A DNA stretch of 15,974 nt from Gryganskiella cystojenkinii (Eukaryota > Mortierellomycota > Mortierellomycetes > Mortierellales > Mortierellaceae): contig JAAAIG010000865.1 of assembly GCA_015852425.1 (NCBI GenBank), forward strand, positions 1-15,974. Reading direction: 5' to 3'. The first letter of the stretch is position 1. Each line of letters starts with the position of its first letter. The notes beneath the pieces were generated by a model that did not search any database, had not been told where the DNA came from, and worked only from the letters and a program-made list of their open reading frames with translations. The position numbers and the translations under genes were made by a program. Positions 1 to 10,427 of this stretch are shown here, in pieces.

Positions 1-480
1 GCTGTTCACCATGCACTTCGCCATAAAGCTCACATGGTCTGCATGTGGTTGATTGACAGTAATATAAAGCCGTATATATGATGTCCCTTTTCATTCTCCA
101 AGAAGTTATCATTGTCGTTGTCTTTTCTCTTTGCCTCCTATCGCTCAGGACCGCGCGTGGCTCTTCACTAAAAAAGGTACGGCGATAACATCCACTTCGT
201 CTTGCATGTGGACGCGTGATACCTTGAAAAACATGGCAAAGTGTGATTTGAGGGGTGAGAGTAGAGGATTAGTTGCGAGTGAAGATGTTTTAATTCCCTC
301 ACCTCCACCTTTCAACTGCGTATTCGTTCGTGGTAGCTCCGGGCTTGTTCGGCAAGGTTATGGAAGCTGAATAAACCTTGCTGTTATTATTGCTGTTGTC
401 CATCGTGAATGTTGTGCCTGTTTGTGTCACAGGGAAGTGATTTTTGAGGAATGGAATGTAAAGTTAAGCCTGGTGCAGTG
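1..480. other. Non-coding stretch, left edge
   Basis: I see no supportable gene here. A short open frame at 131-370 starts without ATG and shows no recognisable motif. AT-rich TATA-like words (around 60-80) could be promoter debris of something outside the window, but no coding exon follows them. The only repeat noted nearby starts at about 496. Confidence 0.5.
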
Positions 481-495
481 TCACTTCACTGCCCA

Positions 496-514
496 TGAAA
501 ATAGTGATTCACGG
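496..514. repeat. 19-bp repeat word shared with the palindrome at 13485-13503
   Basis: The 19 bases TGAAAATAGTGATTCACGG at 496-514 recur exactly at 13485-13503. Here only the right half of the hairpin is well preserved: TTCACGG is followed about 10 nt later by CCGTGAA, an alternative short inverted repeat. It lies directly beside the dispersed repeat at 546-712, suggesting that both belong to the same degraded repeat neighbourhood. Confidence 0.6.
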
Positions 515-545
515 ACGCGCATTACCGTGAAATAATAGCCAAGGA

Positions 546-712
546 CGGTAAACTCAACCCCGGTGAAAAAAAACTTGGGAGAGTAAATTCTACCCCAGTG
601 CCAGTTTTTTTGTACTTTTAAAACCTTCATAAATGCAATCTCGCTTGCAACTTCTTGGTCGCCAAGACAACTCCTCAGAAGGCAATTTGAACATGATGAT
701 GCCGCCGTTTTC
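546..712 (-). repeat. Dispersed repeat, left copy (inverted relative to 14293-14466)
   Basis: The reverse complement of this stretch aligns by eye with 14293-14466. Shared blocks include GAGGAGTTGTCTTGG, TTGCATTTATGAAGGTTTTA, a GAATTT/GAAATT-ACTCTC segment and a T-run followed by CACCGGGG and TTGAGTTTAC. Small indels separate the blocks. The conserved part is roughly 165-175 bp and has no credible coding content of its own. The pattern fits an old dispersed element such as a MITE, a solo terminal repeat or a transposon end. Which of these cannot be decided from two copies. Confidence 0.75.
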
Positions 713-920
713 AGCCCCGTTTTCACTGTCGAGAGAGAGCATCTCCGGTTATCAGTCTCGCGACTGCAAGCTTCTGTCTTCACCCATGGACATCATACTT
801 GACACTTCGTTTCCTGTTGCCCTCCGCTCAATTAATCTATCGCGTGCTCTGCTTGACCCGAGAGACAGCAATGCGAGATATCTACTTTCCCTGTCCCCAT
901 TCCGAGACCCTGTTGCCGGA

Positions 921-995
921 GTTGAACTTGTTCGAAATACTCATTTTGACTGTTGCTTGTTCCAGTTGAACATGTTCGAAAACTCATTTTTCGAG
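921..995 (+). repeat. Short imperfect direct repeat, period about 44 bp
   Basis: Two roughly 30-bp copies begin at 921 and 965. Both read GTTGAAC(T/A)TGTTCGAAA followed by an ACTCATTTT-like tail. They sit in otherwise featureless non-coding sequence, and no function is suggested by their context. Confidence 0.6.
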
Positions 996-1373
996 TCTCA
1001 TTTATCTTACGTTGGCCACCTTCCCTGTACGACCACACCTCTAGCATAGATTTTCCTTGTGCCGACGCGTGTCGGTGTCCCACTACACGACAGCGGCTGG
1101 CTGTTCTCGATGGGATGAGCTGCACAACAGGCAGATTTCCTGAAAAATTGAAGCAAGACATGGCGCAGCGGGGGGCATGGAACGTGGGCGAAAGAGAAAA
1201 TTTGGACGATGTGGTGCATGCTTGAGAAGAAAATAGAGCGCACATCGAAGGGTGTCAGGTGCACATTCTCCGACTCGCCATTCCTTTGTGCGACATTGGA
1301 TGTGGCGAAGAGATCATGTCCTGTCCATGCAAAAACAAAACAAACGCGGAGGCAGAGGAGTAGTCTAATCCCC

Positions 1374-1401
1374 CCGAGTCTGAGAACATGAACAGACTCG
1401 G
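1374..1401. other. Perfect 9-bp hairpin (CCGAGTCTG / CAGACTCGG)
   Basis: CCGAGTCTG at 1374-1382 and CAGACTCGG at 1393-1401 are exact reverse complements around a 10-nt loop. The structure lies about 600-700 bp upstream of the helicase start codon. It has no T-tract, so it is unlikely to be a terminator, and eukaryotic transcription would not use one. Its GAGTC core recurs at 1477-1485 and 1548-1561. Confidence 0.6.
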
Positions 1402-1547
1402 ATCTCAAACTAGTAAAGAGCCATAGTACCTACTATTCTTATCATGTTCAAATTTTCACTCCATTTTTTTTTGTCCGTGAGTCGAGAGTGCAGCGCGCAA
1501 GCAAATGAACACTCCGAATTACCATTGCTTGGGTCAAAGGCATAATC

Positions 1548-1561
1548 GTGAGTCGACTCAC
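1548..1561. promoter_or_regulatory. 14-bp perfect palindrome with GAGTC half-sites
   Basis: GTGAGTCGACTCAC is a perfect 14-bp palindrome about 540 bp upstream of the helicase start codon. A half-site copy, GTGAGTCGA, lies at 1477-1485, and the hairpin at 1374-1401 carries the same GAGTC core. TGAGTCA-like half-sites resemble AP-1/Gcn4-type bZIP sites, but the spacing here is not the canonical one. A role as a dimeric factor's binding site is inference only. Confidence 0.3.
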
Positions 1562-1779
1562 AGACTGTTATCTCAGGTAATCAAAAGGGCACATGTGTAC
1601 TTGATGCAGGGGCCTCCTTCAATGCAATCATTATTGAATCACATCTCACCGGATGGTCATTTGGAAATTGGCGAAGCTTTTTTTTCGCCCCCGCACAGCA
1701 AGCGCACCACGGGAAAACGAGTTATCTTTTCGTCGGCTTCTTTTTCATGCAGAATACTTATTACCACAATTTTTGCCTT

Positions 1780-1999
1780 TTCACCATCTTTCATATTTGC
1801 CTTTTTTTCAAACACAAATTTGCTCCCACATACCTTTCACTCCTTCAACAATCCAACAACATCAACCCATCCACACTTTAACCGCCACACTTGTTTTTCC
1901 AGAAAACAGAAATTCGCACCACAACATTGCAGCATTTCTCGCTGCGAAACAGCTCACTTCATACTCAGCACAAAAAGCACTCTCGTACACGCTTTGGAG
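1780..1999 (+). promoter_or_regulatory. Probable promoter/leader of the helicase gene: CT-rich, ATG-free
   Basis: This stretch is rich in C and T with few G, as is common around fungal transcription starts and in leaders. From 1800 to 1999 there is no ATG on the + strand, as expected of a 5' untranslated exon. No TATA box is evident. The exact transcription start cannot be read; somewhere in about 1800-1900 is a guess. Confidence 0.5.
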
Positions 2000-2081
2000 G
2001 TAATTCATGTTCACTTGAAGAGTTCAACAGTACTGTTTCATTCTCTAACTTGTTTTTTTTTTTTTTTTTTATACCACACAG
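2000..2081 (+). other. Leader (5' UTR) intron of the helicase gene
   Basis: This 82-nt intron has a donor GTAATT, a branch-like CTAAC at 2045-2049, an 18-T polypyrimidine tract at 2053-2070 and an acceptor ATACCACACAG. Splicing leaves only 20 nt before the start codon and removes the upstream ATG at 2006. All signals are read directly from the sequence, but use of the intron is inferred and needs RNA evidence. Confidence 0.75.
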
Positions 2082-2101
2082 AAGATTTTCACTGAGCAAT
2101 A

Positions 2102-5100
2102 ATGGAAAAAATGTGGAATCGAGGACGAGGAAGGGGGAGAGGGGAACTAGGCAGAGGACGCGGCCGAGGCAACTTTGGAGGATCGAACCAAAATGATCGC
2201 CACTGGGGCTTTGGCCGAGGAGAAGGAAACCAAGACAGTCGAGGTGGCGGAGAAGGTGATAAAGGACGAAACAGGGGACGGGGAGAAGGCGGTCAGTTCG
2301 ATCGAGGCGGTCGTGGCCGTGGAGGGATCTCGGTTGAGCAAAAAGCACAAATCACGGCAGCTGCACGCCCTGCAACCATCCAAGTCACCAGCGACGGAAC
2401 AGACGACCTCATCGTGGCTTCATCTGCAGGTGAAAATATTCGGGGTTTCGCTCGCATGGTTTTGACCAAGGAAAGCTTTTCTGACTTCACGAGCCGGCAG
2501 ATCCGTGAGTTCGTTAACTCGTGCTTATTGAACTTGTCAAACCATCACAGCGTCGATACCTCCGGTCTTTTGCCAGCTTTGGCATCGCCATCAGGTCACG
2601 CACGCCTTAGGGATATATTAGTGATGCCCATGGGCATCGATGCTGCTCTGGACAAGTCACGCATTTCATTCCAGTTCGTGGCCCTGCCTCTTGTCGGTGT
2701 CCTGACGAGGGAGGCTCTCTGCATGTCGACCATGGGCAACGAGTCCAACGTTATCTACGCCACGGTTTACACCTATCGCCAAACGTTCATCGAAGAGGGC
2801 ATTATCCCCTGTATACAGGAGCTTGTCTCTCGTGGATCGCTCGCTGACTATACCTCTGGTGCTGAGAAAATTCAACGAGAGGACGAATACTTGTGTGTGG
2901 TGACTTCCCTGTCGTGCGCCCTCCTTGCAATTGTGCGCCTGGTCTATCAAATAGTCACTCGTATTCGCGATGCGCGCACAGATCTCGCCCCCACTGTCAC
3001 GACACTTGTGGCACAGGTTCAAATTTGCACCAAAATCTCCATTAGAACCGAAAGAGACCAGTTTATTAACGGCATTATGATCAGAGAGGTTAACAGACTT
3101 CAAAGAATCGTTTCAGACGCCGAAGACGCCGTCATCCCTGTCCTGGAAATAGCCACAAGCGGTCGTGCGGTAAAATCAGCTAATGTGCCTATCATGAGGC
3201 TCTTGCTCAACTCATTCGATCCTCCAGGCACGCTCTCAGCCGACGGGCCCAGACACGACAACGACTTTTCCGAGATCTCAGATATCAATATCCTCCCCAC
3301 CCAGCAGGAGATCACTTGTACCCGACCACCTTTCCTGCCTTCCAATGGAGTCCCAGATGCACCTCATTTCCTTGCCCCTGGATGGAAGCGTCAGGTCGAC
3401 ACACACTTCCGCCTGTATCGTGAGGATATGATGGATCCATTACGACGAAGCATTACGTCGTTCCTTGCAGCTTTAGAGCACACCCCGATTGGAGAGGAGG
3501 GCCGCTTACTCGCAAACAAGGAGCTGCGCAAGGTTCTCGACAACAACGTCAACCTAAATGTGTATGGCAATGTTCAGGTCTTTGGTATGACTATGGAAAA
3601 GAACACAGGCGGCAATATCGAGATTAGATTTTCCCAGCCACCACGGATCCTAGGAGAAACAGAGGAACGACGTACCGAGTTTTGGAAGCGCTCCAAGAAC
3701 CGTCTCATGCATGGTGGACTCATTTGTCTCATTAGTCGCGCCGAAGGGTGTCTCAGTGGTGAGCGAGATGTGTCTATGCCAAACTTTCAGTTGATACTTG
3801 CTGTCGTCGCACAACGAGACACCGAAGCGCTCGCTCAAAACGACAAGGAGGCCCGGATCAGCATCACTCTGGCTGATCCTCTCCAGTACTTGCTCCTGTT
3901 GAACTCGGCCTCCAAGATATCTTACAAGCACTGGTTCCTTGTTGAGTCACCTGGGGCGTACTTAGGTTCCTACCGCCCCATTCTCAAGGCTCTTCAGCTC
4001 ACCATCCCTGCTTCCTTGCCCTTTGGCAAGTACTTGGCCCCTACTCTGGAGGAACAGGCCGAGATCAGGAGCATCAGGAACGTTGTCGATCCGCCTATCT
4101 ATGCTCGGGCTCCAACGTTCAAGTACGACCTATCCGTGTTATTAAAGGGACGAACATGCCACCTGGATGTCAACAATACCAATTCTGTCGAGCAATCCAT
4201 CCGCACCCTCCAAGATAACAGCACCTTGGATCACACTCAAGCGATCGCCTTGGTCGACACTCTTTGTCGCGAAGTGGCTCTCATTAATGGGTAGGTTATA
4301 CAAAAGTTCGCATGTTTTGCCCATGCGATATTCAGTGTATCTAAGTACGATATTTTTACTTTTGTTGTAGACCCCCGGGTACCGGAAAGACTTGGATTGG
4401 TGTTGCGTTGATGCAAGTACTCTTGGCCAACAAAGCACAGTCCGAATGCGGACCTATTTTGTGCATCTGCTACACCAACCATGCTTTGGATCAGTTCCTG
4501 GAGCATCTCCTAGATAAAAAAGTCCTCGACATCGTCCGCGTTGGTGCTCGATCACAGTCGGAGCGGTTGGAGCAGTACAATTTGCAAGCTCTGATGAAAG
4601 TCTACGATAAACCATATCACGTTCGGCAGGCCCTGAAAGTGACAAATGAGGATTTGAAATCCGCCGCCGAGCAAATCAAAGACCTCGAGCGCGATATTCA
4701 AGGTGACTGCGTACAGTGGGAACTTGTGCAGAACTATCTGAGATTGGACTATCCCGATCTGTTCGACCAATTCAGAGAGGCGATCAACGACACTCAGCGC
4801 TCTTCGACCGATAAACATAAAAAGGAACACAAAAAAGTTGACAGCGATGGATTCACCGAGGTCGAGGCCACGAGGTCGATGAACGAACATCCATTTGACC
4901 GTTGGAGATCAGGGCAGGACATCCAAGAGAAAGTGGCCTACAACAAAGAAGCGAACAAATATTGGAAAAATCGTTCCAAGCGTCCAGAGCGCAACAAATT
5001 CGAAATGTTGAGCGACAACAGGAATGCCAATGGCCTGCGGCCCCTTGTTTTGCGGAAAATCCCATCGACAAACAGGACAGTAGACACGCTTCTTGATGCC

Positions 5101-8100
5101 GATATCTGGAACATGTCCATGTATGAGCGGGAGCGCCTTCTCGACCAGTGGAGACCACAGGTTCAGAAAACGCTCATGGACCGCCTTGGCGAACTGGTCA
5201 GGCATGTCGAGACTCTAAACGACACAATAAATGGTGCCCACAACGAGATACGCCGCGGAATCCTCCGCCAATGCTCGGTTGTGGGCATGACTACCAACGG
5301 AGCCGCCAAGTCCCAGGAGCTGATCAAGAAGTTGGCGCCCAAGATCATTATCTGCGAGGAAGCAGGTGAAGTCTTGGAATCACACATCCTCTCGGCACTC
5401 TCAGCGTCGACGCAGCACCTGATCCTGATCGGTGACCACAAGCAGCTTCGACCGCAGATCGAGACTTACAACTTGTCATCTGATTCGCGTGCTGGCAAGA
5501 AGTACAGCCTCGATATGTCGCTGTTCGAAAGACTTGCTACCTCAGCTGAAAACCCGCTCCCAATGTCCATACTTACGACTCAGAGACGCATGCGGCCTTG
5601 TATCTCGAACCTTATCCGTCGACCTCTCTATCCGGATCTTGAAGATGGAGACAATGTTCACCACTACCCGCCTATTTGTGGCATGGGCGAGAACTTGTAC
5701 TTTATGCACCATCAACATTCCGAGGATTCCAAGGACGCATTCGGGATTCAGTCGTATTCGAGCACCTTTGAAGCTAATATGGCCAAAGCCCTCGCAACGT
5801 ACCTAATCAAGAATGGCTATGATCAACCCGGAGACATCGCCATCCTCACACCATATCTGGGACAGCTCTCCAAGCTCCGAGACGCTTTGAGGAGCAGCTT
5901 TATGCTTGTCATCGATGAGCGAGACCAAGAACAGCTGGACCAGAAGGAGCTGGAGGAAGGAGGCGAAGGTCAAGATTCTGCGCATGTGCTAAATGGGACT
6001 AAGGTTGGCACAAAGAATATCTCTCTCCAGAAACAATTGACCCTCCGCACCATTGACAACTACCAGGTATTTACTACTGACTGCAACACAATTGTTTTGT
6101 TTATTTACCTTTCTTGAGGAATCCTAACGGCTAACCAAGATACAACGTTTCGGGTTCGTTTCGTCATAGGGTGAAGAGGCCAAGATTATCATCATCTCGC
6201 TGGTCCGAAATAACGTCGCCAATGACCCCTCAGCGTCGGGAAATATCGGCTTCCTGAAATCACCCAACCGCTCGAACGTCCTTTTGTCTAGAGCTCAGCA
6301 TGGAATGTTCATTATTGGAAACGCGGCAATCATGGCGCAAGAGAAGAACGGGATCTGGCCCAGCGTCATCAAGGAGCTACGCGCTTATGACCGGGTAGGC
6401 GATGGTTTCCCTCTCAAGTGCAAGAACCACCCTGAGACAGTGCGGATGGTAGAATCAGCGGAGCGACTCAAAGTCGTGGCACCCAATGGTGGATGCAACT
6501 TCCCCTGTGCCCGTGGCATGCCTTGTGGGCACGTTTGTCCTCTTCAATGTAAGTGATCTCGTTAATTCGTTTTTGACAAGACTGTGAGGCATAATTTTTT
6601 TTCCCTCATTAACTCGCTATTTCTCACGTACGAGTATAGGCCACCCCGACGACGTTGATCACCGCCTCGTCAAGTGCTTCCAGCCTTGCAACCGCCTCCA
6701 ATCCATCTGCCAACACGCATGCCCAAAGCAATGTGGCCAGCTGTGTGGCGACTGCAAGGAAATCGTAGGACCACTCCTGCTCAAGTGCGGCCATATCCTG
6801 GAGAAGCCGCTGTGTTACCAGAAAAAAAACCCATCAACAGTCGTCTGCAGAGTCAAGGTCGTGCGCAAACTGCCAACTTGCGAGCACGAGCACGAGATGC
6901 AGTGTCACCAGGATGCTACCAAAGTCGTTTGCTCTCAGCCTTGTGCTTCGATCCTGCCCTGTGGTCACGGTTGCACCAAGACTTGCACGACCTGCCAAAA
7001 AGCCTCGCTCCCCAAGACGACGCCTATTCCCAAGTCGAAAGATCAACCAGACAAGGACATCCTTCGCACCAACCATGGTCAGTGCGAGACCAGATGTAAC
7101 AGTAATCTCTTCTGCGGCCATGCCTGTCACTCACGCTGCCATCAAGGCTTGAAATGCCCACCCTGCAAACAGACCTGTGCAGTTGCATGTGCTCATAGGT
7201 CCTGCCACCTCCCGTGTGATTCTGCATGTGCTGCCTGTAGTGAGGGTTGTGTTTGGACTTGTCAACACCAAGGGCGGTGCGACATGCCATGTGGAGTGCC
7301 TTGTGATCGTCTGCCTTGCAATGAGAGATGTGACAAGTCCTTGCCTTGTGGACACCGGTGTCCCTCTATCTGTGGCGAGATCTGCCCTCCCCAAAAGTTT
7401 TGTGTCGAATGTAAGGACCCCGAGACTATGAGCATGGAAGTTGACATGATCATGATGACCAGCCTGGGCGAGACCAACGTGGACGAAGACCCGATCCTGG
7501 TGCTCTCCTGCGGCCATGCCTTGACAATGACTACCTTGGATGGCATGATGGATATGAGTCGCTACTATGTGCAGAAAGTCGATAGCGCGACTGGTAACAC
7601 ACTCTATATCGATAAACAAACTTTGCCCGGCAACGAAGTCAAGCAAGTATCTTGTCCAAGCTGCCGAAAGCCCATCATGCAACTCTTGCGATATGGACGG
7701 CGAATCAAGGATGCGCAGCTGAGCCTGCGTTTGAAGAAGTATCAGATTATCCAAGAGAATGACATGGCTGATATAAAGGACCAGTTCGATGTTACCAAAG
7801 CCCAGGTTGACGCGAATAACAAAAGTTTCATGCTGGCCCTGTCCAAAATCGAAGCCGACCCCTGCGCTGACCCTCCTCCTCCAGAGTCTCGAAAGTTGGG
7901 CAAGTTTGTCCAAGATTCGGATCCATTCCCAGGCTCTGCATTTTGGTCGATCGACGAGACATATGGCATCCCGCCAGAGCACCGCAAAGAGTGGGCCAGA
8001 CACATCGGACCGGCAGGAAAACTGAACGGAAAGCTGAACACTATCAACAATAAGGCTGCCAGGTCGCCTGCCAAGCAGATTTTTGAAGCCACTGTCGCAC

Positions 8101-9042
8101 GTCTCTACCGACTTCAGCAAGATAGTTTCCCAACCGATGGCACCGATCAAGACAAGAGGCCAGATCAGGATGCAGCATCGGTCATTATCCAAGAGTGCAT
8201 TCGCAAGTGCGGGCTTCCTGCTGACGGGAACGGAGGCTCTTCATACGTTGAATCCCTTGCTGAAAAGACAAATGCTCTACTGTTGGTTTTGTCCGAGGCG
8301 TCGTCCGCTATGGAGGCTGTTGGACCCAACAGTGGCTGGTACTTCTTTGTAGAGGATCTTCGCTACTGTTGTCTGGCTTACACGCACCTCACGATGAAAG
8401 CAGCCATGAAAGGGCACTATGACCGCCGTGTGGCATATTCGCGTGTGATTCTTCTAGATATATTGTACGACCAAGTCCGATGGCTGAGCCTGCGACCCAT
8501 TCCAGACGAGGACGAGGATGCCAAGCTCGCCAGGTTCAAGGCTATCGACACCCTAACGGAGAGTTTCATGAATGAACTGACGGTGTTGGAGGCGCAATGC
8601 CCCCTGGGAATCAAGACTGAATGCCTGGCACGAGCTGATGCGACCGAAAAACGGATGGTTACTGCAGTGAAGGCAGCGCGCGGTGAGCTCAATGCGCCTT
8701 TGACAAAGGCTGAGAGGTTGCAAGTGTTCCGCGCCATGGCAGCTACACTTGGTGGATCAGGACATTGGTACCGATGCCCCAACGGTCACACTGTGAGTGA
8801 TCCATATATGAACAATTGCATGTTATACATTCCATTTACTTTATGTACGCTATTTCACTCGCTCAAACACTCACACATTATGCTGAATCAATTCTTTATA
8901 TGAATAGTATGTCATCGGCGAATGTGGCATGGCCATGGAACAATCGACATGCCCCGAGTGTGGAGCAGCAGTTGGGGGTGGCAGTCACCAACTCCGAAGC
9001 GACAATGCGTTGGATACCGACTATGAGGGGCTCTACCGTTAA
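2102..9042 (+). CDS. ZNFX1/Hrr1/SAD-3-family SF1 RNA helicase with RGG box, NFX1-type zinc fingers and RZ finger
   Basis: Exons 2102-4290, 4371-6066, 6170-6548, 6640-8792 and 8908-9042 join in frame to 2183 residues. Residues 7-78 are an RGG/RG-rich tail, followed by a mostly helical region with the family motif FRLYRED at 436-442. Helicase motifs are GPPGTGKT (730-737, Walker A), EEAG (1059-1062, Walker B), GDHKQLRP (1084-1091), QRRMRP (1134-1139), TIDNYQGEE (1290-1298, motif V) and SRAQHG (1335-1340, motif VI arginine). NFX1-type cysteine/histidine fingers run from about 1404 to 1679, with CGH cores at 1414, 1471, 1529, 1580 and 1658. A RING-like CGH (1712) and CPSC (1760-1763) follow. An RZ finger ends the protein (C2134, H2138, C2145, C2154, C2157). 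Known relatives act in RNA silencing (C. elegans ZNFX-1, S. pombe Hrr1, Neurospora SAD-3) or in dsRNA sensing (human ZNFX1). A silencing or RNA-surveillance role here is inference. No catalytic residue is missing, so the gene looks functional. Confidence 0.95.
4291..4370 (+). other. Coding intron 1 (phase 2), interrupts Walker A
   Basis: This 80-nt intron runs from GTAGGT to TTTGTTGTAG, with a possible branch site CTAAG at 4341-4345. The first glycine codon of GPPGTGKT is split: GG ends exon 1 and A opens exon 2. If retained, the reading frame stops at once (TAG at 4292-4294), giving a protein with no helicase core. Joining across it restores the P-loop exactly, which makes the boundary very secure. 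Confidence 0.95.
6067..6169 (+). other. Coding intron 2 (phase 0), interrupts helicase motif V
   Basis: This 103-nt intron runs from GTATTT to TCGTCATAG, with CTAAC branch candidates at 6124-6128 and 6131-6135. It falls between TIDNYQ and GEEAKIIII, the conserved motif V of UPF1-like helicases, which confirms both boundaries. Retention would add 16 foreign residues and then a stop. Confidence 0.93.
6549..6639 (+). other. Coding intron 3 (phase 1), interrupts the first NFX1-type finger
   Basis: This 91-nt intron runs from GTAAGT to GAGTATAG. It splits the last cysteine codon of the first finger: T ends exon 3 and GC opens exon 4, giving a continuous PLQCHPDD. Retention meets a stop (TGA) two codons on. 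The long open frame in exon 4 is in phase with this junction. Confidence 0.92.
8793..8907 (+). other. Coding intron 4 (phase 0), interrupts the RZ finger
   Basis: This 115-nt intron runs from GTGAGT to ATATGAATAG. The joined product reads PNGHT then YVIGECG, the RZ-finger signature, so the boundary is well supported. Retention would not stop at once. It would add about 36 residues up to a TGA at 8901-8903 and give a form lacking most of the RZ finger. Confidence 0.92.
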
Positions 9043-9144
9043 CCTAGAGGAGTTGTAGCAGAGGCCAGGAATCGGCTGAGGAATATCGTTAAAGGAAACA
9101 CTCAACGATTGCGACACCAGGAAGGGGCGAGAGTAGAGGGTGGG

Positions 9145-9150
9145 AATAAA
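9145..9150 (+). terminator. Candidate poly(A) signal of the helicase gene
   Basis: AATAAA lies about 100 nt downstream of the TAA stop codon at 9040-9042, in AT-rich sequence followed by A-runs. Distance and sequence fit a fungal 3' end signal. Confidence 0.55.
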
Positions 9151-9368
9151 AAAGTAATGTATTGTATCAGGCGTAATCTTGTCGTGAGCTTTGGCCATTT
9201 TTTGGCTTGCTGTTGTTGCCTAGTCTGGGTCGCCACTAAATCAAGCAATGCATGTGAGTCATATGTGCAAGAGGAGGTCGCAACAATGGAATAATGCGAC
9301 ATTGCTGGTCTACAGCCCTGAGTACTGTAGTTTGCTCTCGGTTAGGGCAATGTTGCCAATGCTGAAGG

Positions 9369-9929
9369 TTATGAACTCGAGCTTGGATTAGGCCTAGTTG
9401 GGATGTGATTGTTCAATCTTTTTGTCTGCACCAGCACAATCCGATCCAATGCAAATCGGCTGCCATCACTCAATTGGATATGGACCTTGGTACCCTTGTA
9501 CTTTCATACCCAGCCTATAGTTCCATTGCCTACGCCCTGGTCCAAAGCCAAATTCGCTAACACAATCACTTTGGCGCCTTTCCTCAGAACCAGCTTCTTA
9601 TGGAATGCATGGCCAGCTGAGATCTCACCTGTGAGGCAGCTTGTATGGATGCCGTCATCTAGCTTACAGCTGTCAACAATGCTAACAGTAGAACATACGA
9701 CTTTCCAGTCTTTCAGCAAGATGCTGCGCACCCTCGAAATCCCCAGGGAGACGACGACAAACCTTCCGGCGGTCACCAGAACCCTAATGTCAGATGAGGC
9801 ATTTTCTGAAGAAATGCTGCCGTACTCTGCCCCCGTCAATCGAAGGTCCCGCGAATTAACATAGCAGCTGACTGAGCTTCCTATTGAGATATTGTCCCAA
9901 CTTGTCAATGAGATGAGGCTGCGTTGCTA
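9369..9929 (-). pseudogene. Broken minus-strand coding relic, unidentified family (copy A)
   Basis: Read on the minus strand, an open frame runs from just after a TAG (9927-9929) to a TGA at 9504-9506. It then continues in the same frame for 44 more codons, including GTKVHIQLSDGSRFALDRI, to TAA at 9369-9371. There is no ATG start. The frame could follow a splice acceptor (TTCTCAATAG), or the gene has decayed. The predicted protein is beta-rich. Around IHTSCLTGEISAGHAFHKKL it resembles the relic at 11446-11670 (IYTSCLAGKIPADYTFHNGL), which supports past coding. I do not recognise the family. The single internal TGA and missing start argue for a pseudogene, though an unannotated multi-exon gene remains possible. 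Confidence 0.5.
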
Positions 9930-10427
9930 TTGAGAAGTCTCTTGCCTTCTTTGGATCGGGGTTGGCCAACCGCCTTCCATAATGCTAGCTGTCCAAGAAA
10001 ATACACCGCCTGTTCGGTCATCGTCGCCATCTCCATTGTTGTGTATTAGGCAAAAAAAGCAGCAGGCGGCTCGATCGTCCTCGCCACACCTGCACGCAGA
10101 ACAAAACAAATAGACCTCATTATCCTAACCTTATCCACCAAGACAACATAAGATTATATTTACTGTATTCCTTTTCACTCAACCCCAACGTGTCTGTCTC
10201 GCCGACTTGAAATGAATTATACTTCTTGCGTCCGCTTTTAGGGCCTCACTTACGCTACGCTACTGCTACTGTAGCTACACTAACATGCTGCGGGCATAGA
10301 GCGTTCCTCAAACGTAGCTGATCACCGTTCACATATTTCCGCGACTGTTTTCTGCTCTCGAGTGATGGGAAGGCAGATAGAGAGTGACCAACTGACTCGT
10401 TGCACCATTTGACGTCTTTCTCCGTTA
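9930..10427. other. Intergenic stretch without a supportable gene
   Basis: I see only short open frames without motifs. There is a small low-complexity patch of CTAC/CTGCTAC words near 10250-10285. Nothing else structured is evident before the promoter of the small secreted-protein gene. Confidence 0.5.

Noticed and set aside
481..783. 100-codon minus-strand frame
   Set aside because: It coincides with the dispersed repeat. The related stretch at 14340 carries indels that break the reading frame, so coding is not conserved.
832..1408. Overlapping minus-strand frames of 133-137 codons
   Set aside because: No motif, no homologous pattern and no promoter or 3' end signals. They compete with + strand frames of similar size, as expected of random open frames.
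1505..2095. 196-codon + strand frame just before the helicase
   Set aside because: It is low-complexity and phenylalanine/serine-rich from CT-rich DNA, and runs across the leader intron and its poly(T) tract. No domain is recognisable.
7131..8192. 353-codon open frame on the minus strand
   Set aside because: It lies wholly inside exon 4 of the helicase gene, opposite strongly conserved zinc-finger coding. Its translation has no recognisable motif and reflects codon bias of the sense gene.
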